From Candidatus Poribacteria bacterium (lineage in GTDB: Bacteria > Poribacteria > WGA-4E > WGA-3G), in the NCBI GenBank assembly GCA_009839745.1, contig VXPE01000033.1, forward strand, positions 32,844 through 79,070: DNA of 46,227 bases, read 5' to 3'. Shown in pieces: positions 1 to 9,121 of the stretch; positions within the stretch are counted from its first letter, which is position 1; every line of letters begins with the position of its first letter. The position numbers were made by a program, and so were the translations under genes. The notes under the pieces are model-generated. The model ran no database searches. It was not told where the DNA came from and saw only the letters and a program-made list of their open reading frames with translations.

Positions 1-23
1 GGGTCTAACACAACCTTTTTACG

Positions 24-31
24 CCTTGCGG
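24..31 (-). repeat. Partial copy of the CCGCAAGG leader-like repeat (L5)
   Basis: On the plus strand CCTTGCGG is followed by TTCGGTCAAG, the same extension seen at 32409-32426. On the minus strand it reads as CCGCAAGG followed by an A-rich stretch, so it may be the leader of a minus-strand gene lying before the window. The distal GCTA part of the element is not recognisable here. Confidence 0.5.
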
Positions 32-96
32 TTCGGTCAAGTGGATTAATACCTTAAACACCGGATCGTTTCTAAAATTCATATCAGCAGCGAATA

Positions 97-3000
97 TTAT
101 TTTCTAAGTTGTTCAAGTTCGTTCCGGATCTGTTCTCTGGCACTCAAGAGATCACTCGGATCTGTGGTGGCAGGGAGGATTTCATCGAGTGCTTTCAAGG
201 CATTGTTGTAGGACGCTATCTGTTTGTGGGACTGATTCATAGCTGCGTAGACGTTTCCAAGGACGTAATGGGAACGCCACGAATTAGCATCTACCGCAAT
301 GCCTTTCTTTCCATATCTTTCAGCGTCCTTTAGATTTTCCAATTGCAGATGGAGTCCCGCCATTGCTGCAAAAATAGGGGCAGGGAGCTGCGAAGTTGTT
401 TCCTGCCGTTCAAGTCGTTCGTAGGTCCGAAGCGCATCCTTGTATCGTTCCTGCCGTTCATAGAGGGGACCTAAGAGCAGGTAGACCTCAAATCTTTTAG
501 GGTCGCGTCTGAGTAGTTCTTCCAACTCCCTTGCTGCCTTTCCAAGTTCACCTTGCATCTCATACAACGTCGCCAGATGGAGGTATCCCTGAATGTCATC
601 AGGATTCTGCGCCATCGTTTGCTGGACCTGCTTTTCAATCTGTCGGAGTTCTTCCTGTTCCCCCTCACGGATTAAGCCCGCAACCACACCGAAGTTATAG
701 CGGATTGTTTCGTCAACAGGGTTGATTTCTACAGCATCATTCATGAGAGATGCTGCGCTCTGATACTGTCCACTGGCGTAAGCAATCTGTCCACGGATTA
801 ACCGCTGCGTGGCTCTGAAGTAGGTGTCGAGTTTCTCTCGAACCCTCCGCTTCTCTGCCAGTGTTGCGCCGTAGTTTTCGAGGTAAGGTAACACCCGCTC
901 CCGATATTCTGACATCCCTTTAACGTTTTGCATTGTCGTCCCCACCAAGTCTGCCCCGCGAAAGAATTCTAATCGCGGTCGGTTGTCTGTGTGAATCGGT
1001 CCAACGCCAGCGTATTCACGCACAGTTTCAGGTCCCATCATGAATGAATCCAGCAGCGAGGGACCGTCGAGGTCATCGGCAGCAAGTCCTTCATGGATAC
1101 TCGCGATCTGGGCACGTGCCATGAAGTTTCTATAGTCAATTCGGAGCGGTTCAGGTGTCCCGATGAGAATCACAAAATCGGGTGTGTATTTATACCAAAG
1201 CGTGGTATGTGGGAACACCTCAATGAAGGTGCGCACAATCATTTTATAATGCGACTCCGGCAAGCGATGCAACGGGACCCACTGACACATGATCCCGTCT
1301 TCACTGAGAATCCGACGACAGAGTCGGTAAAAGTCGGCGGTATAGATATTGGAACTTCCCGCACTCACAAGCGGGTGGATAATGCCCGTTGAGATCATGT
1401 CGTATTTCGTTTTCGTCATCAGGATGTGATTTCGTCCGTCATTGAGTCTATAATTGAACTGCGGATTTTCAAACACATTTCCGTTGATGTGCGTGAAATG
1501 CTTTTGCGCCGCGGAAATCACCCCACTGGACAATTCTATTGCGTCAACCCGTACACCGTGCTGTGTGATTGAATGCGAGGTCAGCCCCATACCGAATCCG
1601 ACGACGAGTGCCTGTTTCGGACGTGGGTGCAACAACAGCGGTAGGTGTGCAATGACGCGATGCGAGGGAGAATCCCAGCGCGAGGCATCTGCTGCCTGAT
1701 TTGTATCCACATAGAGACGGTAGACCCCTTCATCGTCTTTTAACGTCGTTACCGTGGCATCCACCTCTTCGTTGTAATCAATGAGCGTATCGCCGGGACG
1801 TTGCGTTTTAAAAATAGTACTCTTGAGAAAGAGCGGTTGGTTCACTGTAAGCAGAAGCACCACAGCCAATCCGGTATTGAGAACCGGCATTCCAATGCCC
1901 ACGCCCTGTAGGAGCGACTTTCCTGTCTCAGTGAGTTGTCTACTCCTAAAAATAAGGAAACACCCGATGCCCGTGTTCAAAGCGACCGTCAGCACGATGC
2001 TCGGTCGAATGCCGAGAAGTGGAATTAAGATGAATCCTGCACAAAACGCGCCCAAAATACTTCCAACCGTGTTGACTGCGTAGATGTTTCCGATACTCCT
2101 GCCCAATTGGCGTGCGTTGCCGGTGTAAATCTTCGTCACGAGTGGGAAACTCGCGCCCATCAAAAACGTCGGCAAACACATCACAAGGAAACAGGAGAAA
2201 AACGCCCAAAATCTGCTCGAACCGAAGGTGGATTGGAAGGCTTGGCTCATCCCGTACAATTCCTCAAACGCTGGCATCAAGATAAGCGCGAAGAGTCCGA
2301 TACCGAGTTGAACGATGCCAAAAACTGCGATCGGTTGTTTAATCCGATCAACCCAGCGCGAAAACACCATGCTCCCCAATGCTATGCCGAACAGGAACGC
2401 CGCCAGCATTGTCGCAAAGGCATACGTCGTGCTCCCGAGGAAGAAAACCATGATACGGGTCCACAACACTTCATACGCCAAGGCACAGAACCCGGAGATC
2501 CCTATCGCCCATAACACCAATTGCTTTTCAGGTAGATAGGACACATCCTCAGATTCCGCGTGTTGTGTTTCTTCAGGGGGTTCGTCCGCTTCTGTTCCCG
2601 ATACCTTCTGTGTCAACGCTAATGCAATCGCTGCGACAGCGAAATTAATAGCGATACCGATACCGAGCGTCCATCGGACCCCGAACGCTTCAATCAGGAA
2701 AAATCCCGCCGCTACCGTTCCGATAACGGCACCGAAAGTGTTCAAGGCATACAGGATGCCGATGTTCGTGCCGAGTTGTTCCAGTCTTTTCACAAAAAAT
2801 CGGGTTAGCACGGGGAGTGTGCCGCCCATCAATGTAGAGGGAATCAGAATGACTCCGAACGTCAGCACGAACCGAATCAGTGAGAGGGTATAGAATTCTG
2901 ACGTGACGTGACGATGGATGAGCACATAGATCGCGCCAAGTGCCGCGAGAATGAGGGGCCACACCAGGCAAAACGCACCGATACCGGCTTCCAGCAGCGC

Positions 3001-3222
3001 GTAGATTCGCAGGGGAGATTGTGTGCTTTCGTCAATCTTCCTACCGAAGTAGTAGCTCCCGAGGGCGAGTCCTGCCATGAACGCTGTTAGGACGGTACTC
3101 GTTGCGAAGACAGTGCTCCCGAAAATGAGCGTGAGTTGCCGCATCCAGATGACTTGATAGATGAGTCCACTGGCACCGGAAAGAATAAAGATGAGCCAAA
3201 CGATGGGCTTGGTGTATCGCAT
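97..3222 (-). CDS. Fused membrane transporter / spermidine synthase-like / TPR protein
   Basis: This 1041-residue protein has three parts. Residues 1-460 are about a dozen hydrophobic segments arranged as an internal duplication: SGxxxLxYxxxWxR followed by a glycine-rich GSTxxAxxxxxAFxxGxALGS occurs near residues 15-56 and again near 243-284. Residues 480-760 resemble the Rossmann domain of spermidine synthase, with GFGMG at 542-546, acidic E563 for SAM/dcSAM ribose and NDGRN near 594. Residues 800-1035 are TPR repeats. The usual catalytic aspartate stretch after YDxI (D-S-S-D-P in true synthases) is replaced by YDMISTGIIHP at 607-617, so aminopropyl transfer is doubtful. The protein probably sits in the inner membrane with the TPRs in solution. 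The ATG follows an A-run and no good Shine-Dalgarno is visible. Its substrate is unknown. Confidence 0.85.
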   Translation of the reverse strand: MRYTKPIVWLIFILSGASGLIYQVIWMRQLTLIFGSTVFATSTVLTAFMAGLALGSYYFGRKIDESTQSPLRIYALLEAGIGAFCLVWPLILAALGAIYVLIHRHVTSEFYTLSLIRFVLTFGVILIPSTLMGGTLPVLTRFFVKRLEQLGTNIGILYALNTFGAVIGTVAAGFFLIEAFGVRWTLGIGIAINFAVAAIALALTQKVSGTEADEPPEETQHAESEDVSYLPEKQLVLWAIGISGFCALAYEVLWTRIMVFFLGSTTYAFATMLAAFLFGIALGSMVFSRWVDRIKQPIAVFGIVQLGIGLFALILMPAFEELYGMSQAFQSTFGSSRFWAFFSCFLVMCLPTFLMGASFPLVTKIYTGNARQLGRSIGNIYAVNTVGSILGAFCAGFILIPLLGIRPSIVLTVALNTGIGCFLIFRSRQLTETGKSLLQGVGIGMPVLNTGLAVVLLLTVNQPLFLKSTIFKTQRPGDTLIDYNEEVDATVTTLKDDEGVYRLYVDTNQAADASRWDSPSHRVIAHLPLLLHPRPKQALVVGFGMGLTSHSITQHGVRVDAIELSSGVISAAQKHFTHINGNVFENPQFNYRLNDGRNHILMTKTKYDMISTGIIHPLVSAGSSNIYTADFYRLCRRILSEDGIMCQWVPLHRLPESHYKMIVRTFIEVFPHTTLWYKYTPDFVILIGTPEPLRIDYRNFMARAQIASIHEGLAADDLDGPSLLDSFMMGPETVREYAGVGPIHTDNRPRLEFFRGADLVGTTMQNVKGMSEYRERVLPYLENYGATLAEKRRVREKLDTYFRATQRLIRGQIAYASGQYQSAASLMNDAVEINPVDETIRYNFGVVAGLIREGEQEELRQIEKQVQQTMAQNPDDIQGYLHLATLYEMQGELGKAARELEELLRRDPKRFEVYLLLGPLYERQERYKDALRTYERLERQETTSQLPAPIFAAMAGLHLQLENLKDAERYGKKGIAVDANSWRSHYVLGNVYAAMNQSHKQIASYNNALKALDEILPATTDPSDLLSAREQIRNELEQLRK

Positions 3223-3244
3223 TTTTTTTCATTATGCTACAAAA

Positions 3245-3276
3245 GATGCACAGGCTAACAGGCTATGCTACAAAAG
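3245..3276. repeat. Dispersed repeat, CACAGGCTAACAGGCTATGCTAC type
   Basis: A short unit beginning GATGCACAGGCTAACA and ending GCTACAAA, upstream of the transporter/synthase gene. Close copies lie at 17072-17100 and 43185-43213, and variants at 43031-43070 and 43147-43184. The core has a small dyad (AGGCT/AGCCT) in most copies. Confidence 0.7.
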
Positions 3277-3444
3277 CCGGAGGTCTCTGCCTATTCATCT
3301 GATGCGGACCGCTTAGGGCGGGCTGACGTTAAATACATTCTCGCTGAATTTGTCAGTCTCATCAGCAACTATATGATACCTTAATCCGCCCCAGAATTCA
3401 AGTGGAATCCTCTAATTCCTTGTGTTCAATTATTGAAAATCCGT

Positions 3445-5034
3445 TTATTCATTTACCAAGCGGTAACTAATAGGGATGACGTAACTTCGGAGTGTCAAAC
3501 CGTCTATTGTTTCTGTTTCTACACGAGGTTCGGGTTCCGCTCGATGATCGAAGACGACGTAGTACCCTTTGCTCGCTTTTTCCGATTTGAGATACACAGC
3601 GAGTTGCGCTTTGCCCGCTTCATAGCGACGCGGACCTTCCCAAATTTTTGTTTCGACAATGTATTTTTGCGCATTGTGGAAGATAACGAGATCCATCCTA
3701 CCACGCCCGGTTTGCACTTCAAGGGATATTACACCGCGAATCAGACTCACAAACTGGTCAAGATAGGCGTAGAGAAGGTCTTGGCCGACGTACTCTTTGG
3801 GGGTTTCCGGGACTTGGAGGATCCGAAACCCTACGCGTGCGATGAAATCTCGGAAGTTGTCGAGGAGTCGTTCCATATGAATCTGTCCTATCGGCATGAG
3901 GTAGTCGAGAAAATCGGTATCTTCAGGCAAGTAGTCCCGCTCCAATCCGTTGATCATTGGTTTGAACGCTTGTAGGATACAATGCTGATAAATCGGATTG
4001 AGAATCTGGCACATACCATCAGGTCCCTTCCCGATAACGCCATACGTCGCGAGTTCACTGATGAGTTCATGGTGTAGACTGAAACGGGTGCCTCTCTGAT
4101 AAGAGGCGATTTCCATCAGGAGGCTTTTAAAGCGCGGGTCTCTACGAATATTCGTCACCAGATGTGTGAGATTGGTGTTATTTTCTTCAAGGATCTCTGC
4201 GTATGCCTTTGAAAAATGCGTCATTGCAATCGTCTCGGTTTTCGGGACGTTCATCTCCTCAGTCAGGATTTGCGCGAACCGATTGACGAGGAACGGCTGT
4301 CCGGCAGTCTGTCTGTGGATATTCTCAACGACTTCAGGCGTGAAAGTTTGGCCGACTTCATCTGTATACTGTGCAAGGAGTTCGCGGACCTGCTCAAGGG
4401 TAAAGTTGGGTAAGGTGAACTCGTCTTGGATATTGAAGGGCGAGATAGAGCGGTCTAAATTGAGTTGCGTGATGCTCTTAACGCCTACGATGCCGACGCT
4501 ATAGGGAGATTTGCGCATAGAACGATGCACATAGATATTGCGGAGTGTATGAAGGAAACCCGTCAGAGCATCGTCAGGAATGCCATCAAATTCGTCAACG
4601 ATGAGGACAAGTCTCTCATCTCCGAGAAAAGCTCCGAACTGTTGAAAGAATTCGAGCATGGCAACGTGATCCGTTAACGTTGTGTTCTCCAAAAGTTGAC
4701 TTAAAGCTTCAGAAGGCACGATACTGCGCTTCTCAAAGACGCGCTGGATCTCTTCGTAAATCCTTTTGTAGAGCGAAGCATAGAAATTGGACGCCGTGTA
4801 GTCTTCATAGATTTCAAAATTGAGTTCAATGGGGAAGTAGGCTTCTCCGGTATCGGCGGCGAGGGTATCAAGCGCCCATTGGAAGAACGTGGTTTTGCCG
4901 GTTTGTCGGGGCGCGAAGATAACGATATAGCGTCCGAGTTTGACGCGTTTGATGAAATCAGCGAGCTCCTCAGTGCGCGAGACGACGTAATGTTCTTCAG
5001 GATTCACGGGTCCGTATGTGCTAAATGTTTTCAT
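3445..5034 (-). CDS. AAA-like ATPase with C-terminal PD-(D/E)XK nuclease-type domain
   Basis: This 529-residue protein has a Walker A motif APRQTGKTT at residues 41-49 and a Walker B motif LVLIVDEFD at 142-150, typical of the STAND-like AAA families that carry a nuclease-type tail. The middle (about 220-360) looks like a winged-helix or sensor region. The last 90 residues contain RMD (D448) and IVETKIWEG (E461, K463), the D...ExK pattern of the PD-(D/E)XK fold, followed by a helix with GKAQL. Such proteins are common in Bacteroidetes and Poribacteria-type genomes, and their function is not established; a nucleic-acid or selfish/defence role is plausible. It starts at the ATG after an AT-rich stretch. 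The downstream TrmJ-like gene reads in the same direction and its stop lies 72 bp before this start. Confidence 0.85.
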   Translation of the reverse strand: MKTFSTYGPVNPEEHYVVSRTEELADFIKRVKLGRYIVIFAPRQTGKTTFFQWALDTLAADTGEAYFPIELNFEIYEDYTASNFYASLYKRIYEEIQRVFEKRSIVPSEALSQLLENTTLTDHVAMLEFFQQFGAFLGDERLVLIVDEFDGIPDDALTGFLHTLRNIYVHRSMRKSPYSVGIVGVKSITQLNLDRSISPFNIQDEFTLPNFTLEQVRELLAQYTDEVGQTFTPEVVENIHRQTAGQPFLVNRFAQILTEEMNVPKTETIAMTHFSKAYAEILEENNTNLTHLVTNIRRDPRFKSLLMEIASYQRGTRFSLHHELISELATYGVIGKGPDGMCQILNPIYQHCILQAFKPMINGLERDYLPEDTDFLDYLMPIGQIHMERLLDNFRDFIARVGFRILQVPETPKEYVGQDLLYAYLDQFVSLIRGVISLEVQTGRGRMDLVIFHNAQKYIVETKIWEGPRRYEAGKAQLAVYLKSEKASKGYYVVFDHRAEPEPRVETETIDGLTLRSYVIPISYRLVNE

Positions 5035-5044
5035 TTTTTATAAA

Positions 5045-5067
5045 TCGGGGTTACAAACCCCTCCCAC
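5045..5067. repeat. Small palindromic repeat, GGGGTTACAAACCCC type
   Basis: A short inverted repeat (GGGGTT/AACCCC) followed by TCCCAC. A second copy with matching base-pair changes (GGGATT/AATCCC) is at 38334-38356. The compensatory changes in the two arms suggest that the hairpin is what is conserved. Confidence 0.6.
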
Positions 5068-5106
5068 GCATTGTTCAAAGGTTAGCATATTATACTATAA
5101 GCCGAT

Positions 5107-5928
5107 TTATTCTGTCGGCTCTAATTCCTTCTCCAATCGCTCAATGTACCGATACGTCGTAGAAAAAATCAGATCCAATGTAGCGATGTCCCGCGCTTCC
5201 AACGGGGCGCGGGAGAAGACCCGGCGCAACGACTTCAGATACGTCTCCCACTCGTGATTATACGGGGTCACACCTACCTTATCCAGCAGACGGGTCACAC
5301 GTTCATAGAACTCTTCCAAGACGTTCACTTCGGCATAATCGATCTCAGCGGGAGGGTACTCGTTCAGACTCGCAATGAAGACCTCATAAGCAAAGATTTG
5401 GACTGCCTGTGCCAAATTTAAGGACGGGTTCTTTGTCGCCATTGGTACACTCGCAGTCAACTGGCAAAGACTGATCTGATCGGTGGACAAGCCGAAATCT
5501 TCGCGTCCAAACAGCAACGCGACCGATTTGTCCTGCGAAATTGTAGCAATCGTCTCTGCGGCTTCCCTTGCGGGGACGGGCTGCGGTAGGCGGACATCGC
5601 GGCGACGGTGCGTCGTTCCTACCAAATACTGGATACCTTCGAGTGCATCTTTGAGTTCGGGAACGACGTGGCAATTTTCAAGGATATCCTTGGCACCATG
5701 CGCCATATACCACGCTGCATCTACGTCGCGGAATGGGACTGGGTTCACGAGATAGAGTTGGGAAAGCCCCATCCCTTTTACAACTCTGGCGACAGAGCCG
5801 ATGTTTCCGGGTTCACGCGGTTCAAAGAGGATAACTCGGACGTTCGTGAGATTCTCCGGCACTGTAACAGGAATCGCACGGAAGTTTCCAGTCGGTTGAA
5901 TCGCTTTTTTGGGAGTGTTTGTTGACAT
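5107..5928 (-). CDS. trmJ: TrmJ-like tRNA/rRNA 2'-O-methyltransferase (SPOUT family)
   Basis: This 273-residue protein carries the three SPOUT/TrmH motifs in order: PREPGNIGSVARVVKGMG at 37-54, LLFGREDFGLS at 138-148, and PMATKNPSLNLAQAV at 162-176, where the trefoil knot forms the SAM site. The TrmJ subgroup methylates the ribose of residue 32 in the tRNA anticodon loop; the exact target here is inferred from the family. A C-terminal helical extension (about 190-273) matches TrmJ length (around 250 residues in E. coli). It reads in the same direction as the AAA ATPase gene below it, 72 bp away. The ATG at 5928 has only a weak ribosome site. Confidence 0.88.
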   Translation of the reverse strand: MSTNTPKKAIQPTGNFRAIPVTVPENLTNVRVILFEPREPGNIGSVARVVKGMGLSQLYLVNPVPFRDVDAAWYMAHGAKDILENCHVVPELKDALEGIQYLVGTTHRRRDVRLPQPVPAREAAETIATISQDKSVALLFGREDFGLSTDQISLCQLTASVPMATKNPSLNLAQAVQIFAYEVFIASLNEYPPAEIDYAEVNVLEEFYERVTRLLDKVGVTPYNHEWETYLKSLRRVFSRAPLEARDIATLDLIFSTTYRYIERLEKELEPTE

Positions 5929-6003
5929 ACCAATAGGGTATCTGAAACCGTCCGAATTGTCAAGTCAAATTGCTTCAGAACGGGTATGGACTTAACAACG
6001 CGC

Positions 6004-6032
6004 TTGCAATTTACTGCATTTTAGGGTATAAT
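6004..6032 (+). promoter_or_regulatory. Sigma-70 type promoter upstream of the gap leader
   Basis: TTGCAA at 6004-6009 and TATAAT at 6027-6032 are separated by exactly 17 bp. Transcription would start near 6039 and give a 5' region of about 290 nt before the gap start codon. Confidence 0.7.
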
Positions 6033-6038
6033 TAAAAA

Positions 6039-6190
6039 GGATTTAAATCACGAAATTGGAACAATCAGAAATCAAGGACATCGTTTGCAAGCCTACGTTG
6101 TGAAAACCTCGAACACTCGCGCTTTTGGGACGGCTTGCTGGTTTCTAAGACTTACTGTTAGAAAGAAAGCCGTGTAACGGCTTTTTAATT
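6039..6190 (+). ncRNA. Candidate structured leader or small RNA with terminator-like 3' end
   Basis: Between the promoter and gap the transcript can fold. GAAATCA near 6070 can pair with TGGTTTC near 6139, and GCAAGCC near 6088 with GGCTTGC near 6132. AAAGCCG (6166-6172) pairs with CGGCTTT (6178-6184) and is followed by a T-rich run. This is either an attenuated leader of gap or a free-standing RNA of about 150 nt. No known riboswitch family is recognised, and 6S RNA was considered but cannot be shown. Confidence 0.4.
6166..6190 (+). terminator. Rho-independent terminator-like hairpin inside the gap leader
   Basis: A 7-bp stem AAAGCCG/CGGCTTT with loop TGTAA is followed by TTAATTTT. It lies downstream of the promoter at 6004-6032 and upstream of gap, so read-through would have to be allowed or controlled for gap expression from that promoter. 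Confidence 0.55.
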
Positions 6191-6193
6191 TTA

Positions 6194-6269
6194 CCTTGCG
6201 GAAAAATGAAGTGCGTTTAGAACTCTCACGTGCGTCTCTTAAATCCGCACTCCATTCCATTACGTGCTA
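6194..6269 (-). repeat. Leader-like repeat copy L1 (orphan)
   Basis: CCTTGCGG at 6194-6201 and GCTA at 6266-6269 mark the ends, 72 bp apart, the same distance as in L2, L3 and L4. Read on the minus strand it contains AATGGAGTGCGGATTTAAG and ends CCGCAAGG-TAAAATTAAAAA. No coding start follows it; it runs instead into the terminator-like hairpin. It closely matches L2 at 10714-10788. Confidence 0.7.
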
Positions 6270-6289
6270 ACATTTTTGAAACTTTTTAG

Positions 6290-7330
<1,041 letters not shown>

Positions 7331-7351
7331 CGCGCTACGGAAGAAAGGACT

Positions 7352-8104
7352 ATGCGAACACCTATTATTGCGGGAAATTGGAAACTGAACAAAACCATTT
7401 CAGAGGCGGTCGCGCTCGTAACGGGGTTAAAGGCATCTGTTGCGGACGAGACCGACGTTGAAACCATTGTTGCACCGCCGTTTACTGCCCTCTCCGCTGT
7501 CAGCGATGCCATAAAGGGCAGTAACATTCGCCTCGCTGCCCAAGATGTCTATTGGGAGGACAGTGGTGCCTTTACCGGCGAAGTCTCTGCGCCACTGTTG
7601 AAAGATGCTGGATGTGATTACGTGATTATCGGGCATTCGGAGCGGCGCCAATATTTCGGCGAAACGAACGACAGCGTCAACCAAAAAGTAAAAGCGGCGT
7701 TAGCACACGACTTAAAGCCGATCATTTGTGTCGGTGAGCAACTCGAAGAACGGGAAGCTGGACACACAGAAACGGTGATTGAGAGCCATGTGACGGGCGG
7801 TATTTCGGGCTTATCCGCGGCTGATCTTCTGTCCTGCGTCATCGCCTATGAACCGGTTTGGGCAATCGGCACTGGAAAAACTGCTACGCCTGCTCAAGCA
7901 CAGGAGGTCCATCACTTCATTCGAGGTTTGCTAACGAAGGCGTATTCGGCAGAAGTCGCGTCGCAGATATGCATTCAATATGGTGGTAGTGTTAAGCCGG
8001 AGAATGCTGCAGAACTCATGGCACAACCTGACGTGGATGGTGCCCTCGTTGGCGGGGCAAGTCTTGAGGCGGAATCGTTCGCGGAAATCGTGAAGTTTGT
8101 ATAG
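7352..8104 (+). CDS. tpiA: Triosephosphate isomerase
   Basis: It interconverts dihydroxyacetone phosphate and glyceraldehyde-3-phosphate. The 250 residues form a complete TIM barrel, with GNWK at 8-11, catalytic H95 in IIGHSERR, catalytic E167 in AYEPVWAIGTGK, and phosphate-binding GGSV and GGASL near the end. The ATG at 7352 follows AGAAAGGAC, a clear ribosome site. It directly follows gap and is likely cotranscribed with it. Confidence 0.97.
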   Translation: MRTPIIAGNWKLNKTISEAVALVTGLKASVADETDVETIVAPPFTALSAVSDAIKGSNIRLAAQDVYWEDSGAFTGEVSAPLLKDAGCDYVIIGHSERRQYFGETNDSVNQKVKAALAHDLKPIICVGEQLEEREAGHTETVIESHVTGGISGLSAADLLSCVIAYEPVWAIGTGKTATPAQAQEVHHFIRGLLTKAYSAEVASQICIQYGGSVKPENAAELMAQPDVDGALVGGASLEAESFAEIVKFV

Positions 8105-8158
8105 CAAGTTTCGGCTTGCAAGCGGTGCCGAAACTCGCCCAATAGGAGGAAAAATCAG

Positions 8159-8578
8159 ATGGAAATTATTATTGGTTTCGTAGTGTTTCTCTTCGTGCCG
8201 GTTTGTGTCGTTCTGACGCTAATCATTTTGTTACAGGACAGCAAGGGAGAAGGACTGTCATCAAGCGCATTTGGTGGCGCGGAAATGCAGTCTGTTCTCG
8301 GAGGCCGCGGTGCCGCGACCTTCCTGAGTAAACTGACGACATGGCTCGCTATCGGGTTCATGGTTATCTCACTGTTCCTGATGCGTTTCTACGGAGAAAA
8401 TAGCGGTGGTGAACTCACACCGCTCGAGCAAGAAACAACACAGGAAGCCACAACCGAACCCATTGACACCACAGACGAAGGAAGCGTTGAAACACCTACA
8501 GATGGAAACAGCGGAAATGCTGCCGACGACGCATCGAAGACAGAACTCGACAGTGGGACCACCGACAGCACAGAATAA
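8159..8578 (+). CDS. secG: Preprotein translocase subunit SecG
   Basis: A small inner-membrane subunit of the SecYEG channel. Two transmembrane segments (about 3-24 and 57-77) flank the conserved loop with GEGLSSSAFGG and a GGRGAATFL stretch. The C-terminal 55 residues are rich in T, E, D and S, longer and more acidic than in E. coli SecG. AGGAGG lies just before the ATG. The gap-tpiA-secG order is seen in many bacteria and supports one operon. Confidence 0.93.
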   Translation: MEIIIGFVVFLFVPVCVVLTLIILLQDSKGEGLSSSAFGGAEMQSVLGGRGAATFLSKLTTWLAIGFMVISLFLMRFYGENSGGELTPLEQETTQEATTEPIDTTDEGSVETPTDGNSGNAADDASKTELDSGTTDSTE

Positions 8579-8609
8579 TTTTTAATTTTACCTTGCGAAT
8601 AATTAAAAA
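8579..8609 (+). terminator. AT-rich inverted repeat between secG and the next gene, with leader-like core
   Basis: TTTTTAATT (8579-8587) and AATTAAAAA (8601-8609) form a 9-bp inverted repeat around TTACCTTGCGAAT, which holds the CCTTGCG core of the leader-like repeat. It could act as a weak terminator or set the start of the next gene, whose ATG follows immediately at 8610. Confidence 0.35.
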
Positions 8610-9020
8610 ATGCTTTCATGGACAGTGCATCCACTTGTTGAGAATTGGCGCAAATCCATCTTATTAGGCGTTTTTCTAACCCTTCTTTTCATCGGCATCT
8701 ATTGGGGTTTCCAATCCATTTACATCGCCCTGTTGTCCGCCATTTTTCTACTCGGATCGCTCTATAAGTACTTTCTTCCGTTTCACCATAACTGTGAAGC
8801 AGATAAACTTATCATCACCAGTTGCTGCTATAGACTGGAGCGACCTTGGGATACATTTCGCAGCTTCTACGTTGACAGGAACGGGGTGCTGCTCAGCCCA
8901 TTTGCGCATCGGACACGCCTTGAGAACTTCCGCGGTGTTTACGTCCGTTTCGGAAAACACTCCCCTGAGGAAGTTATTGATTTCATCACCCGTAAGATTT
9001 CGCCAGAATCCTCTTCCTGA
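8610..9020 (+). CDS. Small membrane protein of unknown function
   Basis: This 136-residue protein is not recognised. It has two transmembrane segments (about 17-33 and 36-53) and a soluble C-terminal domain of about 80 residues. The overall layout, two helices followed by a beta-rich domain with FRSFYVDRNGVLLSP, recalls small membrane-anchored PH-like proteins, but this is a guess. The ATG directly follows an AT-rich inverted repeat, and no strong Shine-Dalgarno is visible. It reads on from secG and may be cotranscribed. Confidence 0.7.
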   Translation: MLSWTVHPLVENWRKSILLGVFLTLLFIGIYWGFQSIYIALLSAIFLLGSLYKYFLPFHHNCEADKLIITSCCYRLERPWDTFRSFYVDRNGVLLSPFAHRTRLENFRGVYVRFGKHSPEEVIDFITRKISPESSS

Positions 9021-9121
9021 ATATCGCAAAGGCAGTGCAGATGGAAAAGAAAAATACAGAAAGCGTTAGAAGGTGTCAATGTTCGTTTTTTTAGTTGATT
9101 TTGTTACAGGAGAGGATTACC

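Noticed and set aside
3433-3975. Open frame of 180 codons on the plus strand
   Set aside because: It overlaps the AAA-ATPase/nuclease gene on the opposite strand, which has clear family motifs.
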